Assembly (NCBI GenBank): GCA_900551965.1
Contig: URYF01000011.1
Location: 1-28,185, forward strand
Direction of reading: 5' to 3'
DNA length: 28,185 nt
Source: an uncultured bacterium
GTDB taxonomy: Bacteria; Cyanobacteriota; Vampirovibrionia; Gastranaerophilales; Gastranaerophilaceae
Shown here: one piece after another, positions 22,442-28,185 of the stretch
Layout: each line of letters begins with the position of its first letter
Numbering within the stretch: position 1 is the first letter of the stretch
Notes under the pieces: generated by a model
Databases searched by the model: none
What the model saw: the letters and a program-made list of their open reading frames with translations, nothing else
What the model was told of the DNA's origin: nothing
Position numbers and translations under genes: made by a program

Positions 22442-23989
22442 ATGAAGTTAGCAAGAAGTTTATTTTTAGCAGCTATATTTTTATTTAGTTCAGGTTTAAA
22501 TGCTTTTTCTATAGAAGATAACTGGCAGAATGATTTACGGACTAAATTTTTAAATAACGATACTGTTATAATGGAGATTAATATAAGATCTTTTAACGCG
22601 AAAGATTTAAATGGCGACGGTTTCATTGAAGAAAATCTGGGAGAAGAGCGCGGAACCTTTATCAACGCTGTTGAAAGGCTTGATGAATTAAAAAATCTCG
22701 GGGTAAATACCTTGCATGTTTTACCTGTCACCCCAACCGGTAAATTAAAGGCATTGGGAACTGCGGGGAGTTTGTATTCTGCCGCCGGGTTTGATTCGAT
22801 TAATGAAGATTTAAAAGATAAAAATTCTAAATTGACATTAGATGAGCAGGCAAAATTATTCATTGATGAAGCGCATAAGCGAGGAATACGTATAATTATG
22901 GATGTTCCGGCATGCGGGTCTTATGATTTGTACTTACAGCGTCCGGATTTGTTTGTATCTTCTCCGTCCGGAGAACCTGTTGTTCCTGCTGATTGGACTG
23001 ATGTAAGGCTTCTTTCTGTCGGTACTGAAGGTAAAATTGATTCAAATGTCTATAGCCTTTATAAAGATTTTGTTAAATATGTTATGAATCTTGGTGTTGA
23101 TGGTATAAGGGCTGATGTTGCACATTCTAAAACCGCAATTTTCTGGAAAGAATTAATAGATTATTCAAGAGAAAAAGATCCTGAATTTTTGTGGCTTGCA
23201 GAATCGTCTGAAGCTTGGCATGATGCTATTTCACCACAGGCTGTATTTACTCCGTATAACAAACTTTTAGAAGCCGGCTTTGACGGATATTACGGCTCGT
23301 TTTTTAATTTAAAAGATTGGAAAACTTCAAAAGAATTATATAATCAGTTCAATCAAACATTTGGAGAAACCAAAAAGTTTAAAGACAAAAAAAGTGTAAT
23401 CGGTAGTTTTACGACTCATGATGAAGTCAGCCCTATATTGTTAAAAGGTGAGCAATTAAGCGATATGATGATTTGGCTCAGTGCAACTTTGCCGCTTAAT
23501 TCATATTTTGTCGACGGGTTCCAGACAGGTGATGATTATCTGTATAAAAGAGGCAACAAGCTTGCGGATGCTACAAACACTGATGATGATTTGTATTTCA
23601 CACATAGAGGCAAAATTGATATATTTAATTTTTCAAGAAAACCAGGCGGGGATAATGTTCAATTAAGAAATGACTTTCTTCTTGGTAATAACGTGAAAAA
23701 AAGTGTTCTATCAGTGTTGAATGAAGGAACGTTTACACCGCTAAAAACCAATAATCAAAAAGTTTTTGCTTATATGTTTTCAAATAATATAAAAAAAGTT
23801 ATAACAATTGGAAATTTGGATTTTGAAAATTCTGTAAAAGTTTCGGTTAAGGTTCCTAAATATAAGCCAAAGAAACAGAATCTTCTGCCTATAAAAATTT
23901 CAACAATGCCTGAGGCTAAAAACGGAAAGGTGCAGTTGAATATGCTGCCTGGTGAAACCGTTGTTATAATTATTCATGAATTGCTTTAA
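22442..23989 (+). CDS. Secreted GH13-family alpha-amylase-like protein
   Basis: The 515-residue product has a signal peptide (MKLARSLFLAAIFLFSSGLNA) and a (beta/alpha)8 GH13 core. Visible regions: VIMEINIRSF, LGVNTLHVLPV, region II GIRADVAHS with nucleophile Asp225, region III LWLAESSE with acid/base Glu254, and region IV TTHDE with Asp327. Region I, usually DxVxNH, reads IIMDVPACGS and lacks the Asn-His pair. Near the N-terminus DLNGDGFIEE (55-64) resembles an EF-hand calcium loop. A C-terminal beta domain follows. The first ATG after GGGGG (22434-22438) is chosen; an upstream in-frame start overlaps the LysM gene. It is probably periplasmic or extracellular and acts on alpha-glucans; a non-hydrolytic or transferase role is possible. 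Confidence 0.85.
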   Translation: MKLARSLFLAAIFLFSSGLNAFSIEDNWQNDLRTKFLNNDTVIMEINIRSFNAKDLNGDGFIEENLGEERGTFINAVERLDELKNLGVNTLHVLPVTPTGKLKALGTAGSLYSAAGFDSINEDLKDKNSKLTLDEQAKLFIDEAHKRGIRIIMDVPACGSYDLYLQRPDLFVSSPSGEPVVPADWTDVRLLSVGTEGKIDSNVYSLYKDFVKYVMNLGVDGIRADVAHSKTAIFWKELIDYSREKDPEFLWLAESSEAWHDAISPQAVFTPYNKLLEAGFDGYYGSFFNLKDWKTSKELYNQFNQTFGETKKFKDKKSVIGSFTTHDEVSPILLKGEQLSDMMIWLSATLPLNSYFVDGFQTGDDYLYKRGNKLADATNTDDDLYFTHRGKIDIFNFSRKPGGDNVQLRNDFLLGNNVKKSVLSVLNEGTFTPLKTNNQKVFAYMFSNNIKKVITIGNLDFENSVKVSVKVPKYKPKKQNLLPIKISTMPEAKNGKVQLNMLPGETVVIIIHELL

Positions 23990-23993
23990 TTTA

Positions 23994-25115
23994 TTATAAA
24001 TTTTTTACAAATTCACGTATTGCAGATGCTTCATGCGTTCCGACTATAAAGTTAAAATCAGGAACAGCTTCTTGAAGTTCATCTTTAATATGTGCCAAAA
24101 GTCCCGGGATAATGATATTTCTGGTGTTTAATTTTTCTCGTATTTGAAGAGTTTTAAGTGTTTTAGATACTACATTTGCAGTGAATTTTTCAGCAGACCA
24201 GGCTGTTAAAACGCTCATGCCATCAGCAGGAATAACTATCAGGTATGACGGGGTATCAAGGCTTTCCAGCTCGTTTGTTACTGCAAAAAATGTCAGTGCA
24301 AAGTTTGTTGTTAAAAATACTATCGAATTTTTATCCGGATTGTTAAATTGATAAAGGTTAGACTCAACCTGCAGCGGCTTTTGAGGGTCTGTGAAGATAT
24401 TCCCGCGCAGCCTTAAAATGGTAGAAAACATAGCTTCATCAAATCGCTCAAATACAATCATATTGGCATATTTGCAAATATAATAACTTGCCAGAGCGGT
24501 TGTTGTGTATGTATCTTTTGAATTTATACACACGCAAACCGGATCAGAATATTTATCATCTTTTTCTAAAATTGCTTTTTGACGGGTTGAGATAAGTTTT
24601 TCTTTAACCGTATGAAAATCTGAATCAGTGATTTTTGTAATTTCCAGTTTCTCAAATTCTTCAAAGGTAATTGAATTGAGTGTCAAATTCTCAATCGGTT
24701 GGTTATTATAATTTTTCAAAATAATCAGATCGACTTTTAAATTTTCATTGACACCTTTTATTTCAAAATTACAGATTTGTTGTATTTTTTGAAGATAATC
24801 AGCCCTGCAGCAATCGACTAACACAGCCAGCACTGTACGGTTTATGAAGGTTTTTTCGTGCCTGTATAAAACATTTTCTCCGCCGATTTTTAAATCTTTT
24901 ATTTGAACAGTTTTTTGCGGGTGTTTTATACTGTGGGCATATAAATCTTTTAGTTCGGATTTAACGTATGGGCAGTTTTCAATTTTCGTGTTTTGCTTTG
25001 CGAGTTTTAGAGCAAAAGCCATACAAGTCGGGCAGCCACATTCTTTACAGTTAGCGTGTTCTTCTTTTTTTGCACCCGGAAGATATTTGAAAATTTGAAG
25101 TCCTGTCATTTCCAT
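23994..25115 (-). CDS. acsC: Corrinoid iron-sulfur protein large subunit (AcsC / CdhE, gamma)
   Basis: The 373-residue protein is somewhat shorter than the usual ~450. The N-terminal 4Fe-4S domain is intact: Cys23-x2-Cys26-x4-Cys31-x16-Cys48 in ANCKECGCPTC...ENCPY. The linker VLYRHEKTF is typical. The C-terminal half carries NIFTDPQKPLQVE, the TTNFALTFFAV strand, PADGMSVLTAWSAEKFTA (cobamide-binding side) and IIPGLLAHIKDEL. Together with AcsD it carries a methyl group on B12 between methyltetrahydrofolate methyltransferase and acetyl-CoA synthase in the Wood-Ljungdahl pathway. Here it follows acsD by two bases, with no acsA, acsB or acsE in the window. The middle third is poorly conserved to my eye. 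Confidence 0.85.
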   Translation of the reverse strand: MEMTGLQIFKYLPGAKKEEHANCKECGCPTCMAFALKLAKQNTKIENCPYVKSELKDLYAHSIKHPQKTVQIKDLKIGGENVLYRHEKTFINRTVLAVLVDCCRADYLQKIQQICNFEIKGVNENLKVDLIILKNYNNQPIENLTLNSITFEEFEKLEITKITDSDFHTVKEKLISTRQKAILEKDDKYSDPVCVCINSKDTYTTTALASYYICKYANMIVFERFDEAMFSTILRLRGNIFTDPQKPLQVESNLYQFNNPDKNSIVFLTTNFALTFFAVTNELESLDTPSYLIVIPADGMSVLTAWSAEKFTANVVSKTLKTLQIREKLNTRNIIIPGLLAHIKDELQEAVPDFNFIVGTHEASAIREFVKNL

Positions 25116-25117
25116 AG

Positions 25118-25885
25118 TTAAATAAGTCCTTTCAATATTTTAATATTTTCAGGGAAAGTTATTGTTATAATATCGGCTCCTGCTGCTATAACTCCGGCTG
25201 CTGCTGATAGTTCTATCATTTGTGCGCGAGAAGAGCGCTCTCCCCAGCTTTTTGAAAACTCATCAGATTTAGCTTCTTTTGTTTTTAAAGATTCAAGTGC
25301 GGCATCTGAAATTATCGGAAGGTTTAAATATTCGTCATTTTTACCTTCAAGTTTTACTTTTTCCAATATGCTGAACCCGTATTCATAACCGTATCCGAGC
25401 CCGCCAATATCAGTGTTCATAATAATTTTATCAAGGTTTAACCCCATATCAGCCGATAAAATATTTAACTCTTTTGCTAAATTTATATCAATCGGGCTTT
25501 TTAAAACCAGGTAATGCCCACCTTTAATTATCTCAGGCACAATATTTTTGTATGTTTTTTCATTTGCACTTGAAATTATACAATTTTCTCTGTCTAAGTT
25601 TTTAATCAATTCCGGCAGCAGTATTTTGTCTAATTCATCGTCGCCTGTGCCGTATATCATCAAGGGTTTTGAGATTTCGGGCAGTATATCTTTTAATAAT
25701 GATACTGTATTATTGATTTCAGCCTGTGATTTTATATTGAAAATCAATGCGATAATATCACAGTCTGTATTTTGCGCACTTTTAATCAAATCCGAAGGAT
25801 TTGAAATTTCAGAATTTTCCTTCGGATTATTGATGTTTATTAATAATGCAAAAAGTTTTGAATTTTTAATATTAAGCTCTTTCAC
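25118..25885 (-). CDS. acsD: Corrinoid iron-sulfur protein small subunit (AcsD / CdhD, delta)
   Basis: A 255-residue TIM-barrel-like protein; classical AcsD has about 310-320 residues, so the N-terminal extension is missing. Family segments: KPLMIYGTGDDELDK, ISSANEKTYKNIVPE, GHYLVLKSPIDINLAKELNIL, IIMNTDIGGLGYGYEYGFSILEKVKL, LPIISDAALESLKTKEA and AAAGVIAAGADIITITFPENI. It forms the heterodimer with the large subunit that positions the cobamide. The ATG lies inside the end of ftsH (14-base overlap), pointing to translational coupling. The acsD-acsC pair behind ftsH is an unusual arrangement. Confidence 0.85.
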   Translation of the reverse strand: MKELNIKNSKLFALLININNPKENSEISNPSDLIKSAQNTDCDIIALIFNIKSQAEINNTVSLLKDILPEISKPLMIYGTGDDELDKILLPELIKNLDRENCIISSANEKTYKNIVPEIIKGGHYLVLKSPIDINLAKELNILSADMGLNLDKIIMNTDIGGLGYGYEYGFSILEKVKLEGKNDEYLNLPIISDAALESLKTKEAKSDEFSKSWGERSSRAQMIELSAAAGVIAAGADIITITFPENIKILKGLI

Positions 25886-27782
25886 TCTTCACTGTTTCCA
25901 TAATTTGTTCAAACTCTTTATCATCAATAGTTTCTTTGTCTAAAAGTTCTTTAGAGATACGTTCCAGCATATCTCTGTTTTCGTTTAACAGGCGTTTAGT
26001 AAGTTCATATCTTTCATCAACGATACGTTTGATTTCCTGATCGATTTCATAGGCAACTTGTTCAGAGTAATCTCTTTGGTGCCCGAAATCTCTGCCCATA
26101 AATACGTTTTGCTGGTTTTTACCGTATGCCATTGTGCCTAATTTATCAGACATACCCCAAGCTGTTACCATTTTACGTGCTATATCTGTTACATTGATAA
26201 GATCTTGAGATGCGCCGGTGCTTACGTTATCTTTGCCGTAAACGATTTCTTCAGCGGCGCGTCCGCCAAGTGATACGGCAATCTTTGCCAAAAGTTTAGC
26301 TTTGCTTACGTGAACATTTTCATCTTTCGGTCTAGTCCAGGTCAAGCCCAGAGCCATTCCGCGCGGAATTATTGACACTTTATGCAGTTCATTTGCATCA
26401 GGTAATAACTTATCAATAAGAGCGTGACCTACTTCGTGGTAAGATGTTAATTCTTTATCCGCATCGGTTAAGACCTTGCTGCGTTTTTCAACCCCTGCGA
26501 TTACACGGTCAATTGATCTGTCTATATCGTTCATTGATATTTTAGATTCGTTGTTGCGTGCAGCAAGAAGTGCAGATTCATTTAATAAGTTCTGCAAATC
26601 TGCGCCGGTAAACCCTGGAGTTCTTTTTGCAAGAACCTTCAAATCGACATCTTTATCAAGCTTTTTATTTTTAGCGTGAACTTCTAAAATCTGTTCTCTG
26701 CCTTTAACATCAGGAGCGTTGATATAGATTTGTCTGTCAAATCTGCCCGGTCTTAATAATGCATTATCAAGAATGTCAGGTCTGTTGGTTGCTGCGATAA
26801 CGATTATATTTGTGTTAACATCAAACCCGTCCATTTCAACAAGTAATTGGTTAAGGGTTTGTTCTCTTTCGTCGTGTCCGCCGCCTAGACCTGCGCCACG
26901 CTGACGTCCAACAGCATCAATTTCGTCAATAAATATAATACAAGGCTGATGCTTTTTAGCTTGTTCAAATAAATCTCTAACACGGCTTGCACCTACACCG
27001 ACAAACATTTCAACAAAATCAGAACCTGAAATTGAGAAAAACGGCACACTAGCTTCGCCTGCAACAGCTTTTGCCATAAGAGTTTTACCTGTTCCGGGAG
27101 GTCCAACCAATAAAACACCTTTTGGAATTTTTGCGCCAAGTTTCATATACTTTTCACCATTTTTAAGGAAATCAACGATTTCTTCAAGTTCTTTTTTCTC
27201 TTCGTCAATTCCTGCAACGTCATTAAATGTTGTTTTAACTTTAGAATCAAGCAGCATTTTAGCTTTACTTTTACCGAAAGACATAGCTTGAGAGCCGCCG
27301 GCTTGTATTGCTTTAATCATCAAACCAAGTGAGATTACTGCAAACAGGATAATTATAAAAGTTCCGATATTTCCTGCAAGCTGGTTAGTTTCAGGGGCTT
27401 TTTTTACTGTAATATCAGCACCTGATTGGTTAAGCTTGTTCATTAAATCTTCGTCGCGAACGGATATTTGAACCCTGTACTGTTGAAGCGGAGCCTGAAC
27501 ATTTTTATTCTCAGGAGATAGGAAAGGGGAAACCGTATTTTTTTCTTTTTCACCTTCCTTAACCGCTTTTTGCTGAGCAGGCTGGTCTTTTGGCACTGCG
27601 ATAATCATATCGTCATATTTTTCAATTTTAGAAAATTCTTTTTGTTCTAATCTTTGAAGAAAATTAGTGTATGAGATTTCTGTGGTGCTTGTAGAAGGTC
27701 CGGTCATAAATATTGTTGAAATAAAGACCAGTACAACAATAGCTAAAATTACATACATACCCATTGATTGACTTTTGTTCAT
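25872..27782 (-). CDS. ftsH: ATP-dependent zinc metalloprotease FtsH
   Basis: The 636-residue protein has the full FtsH order. A first transmembrane helix spans 8-26, followed by a periplasmic domain (to ~135) and a second helix (~138-157). The AAA+ domain has Walker A GPPGTGKT (227-234), Walker B IIFIDEIDAVG (~282-292) and second region of homology with ATNRPDILDNALLRPGRFDR. The M41 peptidase has HEVGH (His449, Glu450, His453). It degrades membrane and unstable cytosolic proteins. The periplasmic domain carries a Lys/Glu/Gln/Pro-rich insertion at about 64-100. Leader and promoter lie upstream, and the 3' end overlaps acsD. Confidence 0.97.
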   Translation of the reverse strand: MNKSQSMGMYVILAIVVLVFISTIFMTGPSTSTTEISYTNFLQRLEQKEFSKIEKYDDMIIAVPKDQPAQQKAVKEGEKEKNTVSPFLSPENKNVQAPLQQYRVQISVRDEDLMNKLNQSGADITVKKAPETNQLAGNIGTFIIILFAVISLGLMIKAIQAGGSQAMSFGKSKAKMLLDSKVKTTFNDVAGIDEEKKELEEIVDFLKNGEKYMKLGAKIPKGVLLVGPPGTGKTLMAKAVAGEASVPFFSISGSDFVEMFVGVGASRVRDLFEQAKKHQPCIIFIDEIDAVGRQRGAGLGGGHDEREQTLNQLLVEMDGFDVNTNIIVIAATNRPDILDNALLRPGRFDRQIYINAPDVKGREQILEVHAKNKKLDKDVDLKVLAKRTPGFTGADLQNLLNESALLAARNNESKISMNDIDRSIDRVIAGVEKRSKVLTDADKELTSYHEVGHALIDKLLPDANELHKVSIIPRGMALGLTWTRPKDENVHVSKAKLLAKIAVSLGGRAAEEIVYGKDNVSTGASQDLINVTDIARKMVTAWGMSDKLGTMAYGKNQQNVFMGRDFGHQRDYSEQVAYEIDQEIKRIVDERYELTKRLLNENRDMLERISKELLDKETIDDKEFEQIMETVKSERA

Positions 27783-27822
27783 TTAAAATAACCTTTCAAA
27801 ATATGTTAAACTCTCTGACATA

Positions 27823-27851
27823 ATTATACCTTAAACAGGGTAAAAAGTGAA
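27823..27851 (-). promoter_or_regulatory. Promoter of the ftsH-acsD-acsC operon
   Basis: Minus strand TTCACT (27851-27846), 17-base spacer, perfect TATAAT (27828-27823). Leader of about 34 bases with an AAAGG-like ribosome site. Confidence 0.65.
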
Positions 27852-27888
27852 TATAGCAAAAATATGTCATAACAAATGGGTGTCTCAC

Positions 27889-28000
27889 CGCACTCCTCTC
27901 CCGCAAGCTGGCGAGGGAGAACGCAAACAAATATGTCATTCTGAACTTGTTTCAGAATCTGAAAACCAGACCAAGAACAAATTCAGGGTGATAGAACAGC
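27889..28000. repeat. Palindromic interspersed repeat (SELVSES-type)
   Basis: Two nested signals. CTCTCCCGC (27896-27904) pairs with GCGAGGGAG (27911-27919), one mismatch. Then ATTCTGAA (27938-27945) pairs perfectly with TTCAGAAT (27951-27958), and the outer TGTCATTCTGAACTTGTT is mirrored by the reverse complement of AACAAATTCAGGGTGATA near 27978-27995. I know this type of sequence as a recurring intergenic element whose translation contains PLPQAGEGE and HSELVSES. It fills most of the 308-base gap between ftsH and the last gene, next to the ftsH promoter. Confidence 0.75.
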
Positions 28001-28090
28001 AAAATATAAATCTCCACCAAATGCATGAGCAATATTGGCACACATAATCATATAATTGAATTATACATGGTATAAAATGGAGGGCATCAT

Positions 28091-28185
28091 ATGTCGAAGA
28101 AAGATCTTGAGCGCAAAAAAGGTTTACTGAAATATAATACTAAAATTTCAATATCTCCGAGAAATAGTGTATTGCGGGGGGGGGG
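28091..28185 (+). CDS. Partial CDS at right edge, N-terminus only
   Basis: An ATG at 28091, preceded by GGAGGG (28079-28084), opens a basic peptide MSKKDLERKKGLLKYNTKIS... of about 29 believable codons, before a run of ten G that would encode only Gly. No family can be named. The preceding bases include an extended -10-like TGG-TATAAA (28068-28076), but it is too close to the ribosome site to be convincing. Confidence 0.5.
   Translation, partial: MSKKDLERKKGLLKYNTKISISPRNSVLRGG
28176..28185. other. Terminal run of ten G (probable artefact)
   Basis: The window stops inside G10 in an otherwise AT-rich gene. Two-colour Illumina chemistry calls no signal as G, and contig ends collect such tails. 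Confidence 0.7.

Noticed and set aside
23994..25885. Evidence that the organism is an acetogen
   Set aside because: Only the corrinoid protein subunits are present here; CODH, acetyl-CoA synthase and the methyltransferase are not in the window.
27847..28047. 66-codon open frame reading PLPQAGEGERK and SELVSES
   Set aside because: The frame is the translation of the palindromic interspersed repeat and has no ribosome binding site; it is not a gene.
1..28185. CRISPR array, transposase, prophage, toxin-antitoxin or other defence cassette
   Set aside because: I looked for regularly spaced direct repeats, integrase or transposase motifs and paired toxin/antitoxin ORFs and found none.

Overview
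The window reads as two unrelated bacterial genomes joined end to end at about 8,455-8,470, so it is probably a chimeric metagenome contig. The left part (1 to ~8,460) is very AT-rich. It uses strong AAGGAGG-type ribosome binding sites, a lipoprotein with a Gram-positive-type signal, and protein families typical of low-GC Firmicutes (a Bacilli/Erysipelotrichia-like host is my guess). The right part (~8,460 to 28,185) looks like a gut non-photosynthetic cyanobacterium of the Melainabacteria/Gastranaerophilales type. This rests on the style of its GH77 enzyme, its lineage-specific small proteins with an NPF...NILNVDTFES-like N-terminus, and a SpoIID/LytB protein in a non-sporulating setting. Both assignments come from recall of families, not from a search.

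Left part: the start of a membrane protein reading off the left edge; a plus-strand run of a glycerophosphodiesterase, hisS, a membrane-anchored EEP-family phosphodiesterase/nuclease and a lipoprotein, closed by a terminator; a possible very short RNA; a PII-like regulator coupled to a CPA2 cation/proton antiporter; a membrane protein with a CxxC...HxxC zinc-ribbon-like pattern; then, convergent, an SGNH hydrolase whose nucleophile is Cys instead of Ser, and the C-terminal part of a TtcA-like PP-loop tRNA thiolase.

Junction: the ORF at 7702-9135 fuses in frame the first ~220 residues of a GH77 4-alpha-glucanotransferase (right genome) to a TtcA-like protein lacking its N-terminus (left genome).

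Right part: tRNA-Lys(CTT) divergent from lysS; a lone gatD-like glutamine amidotransferase; two unknown small genes; mazG-folE2; an unknown beta-rich protein; an M49-like zinc peptidase; rlmH-mscS; divergent from these a Slt70-type lytic transglycosylase followed by a SpoIID-type one; HU; a LysM membrane protein; a secreted GH13 protein; and on the minus strand ftsH followed by two genes for the corrinoid iron-sulfur protein (acsD, acsC) of the Wood-Ljungdahl pathway. Cell-wall remodelling (slt, spoIID, LysM, gatD) and alpha-glucan metabolism (GH77, GH13) are the recurring themes.

Several right-part genes (gatD, mazG, slt, spoIID) have an extended -10 box placed so that transcription would begin at or within two bases of the ATG, with no Shine-Dalgarno, suggesting leaderless mRNAs. 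The contig ends in a run of ten G, probably a sequencing or assembly artefact. No CRISPR array, transposase, prophage or defence cassette is visible. The observations I would follow first are the junction, the corrinoid protein genes without visible CODH/ACS partners, the leaderless starts and the Cys-type SGNH hydrolase.
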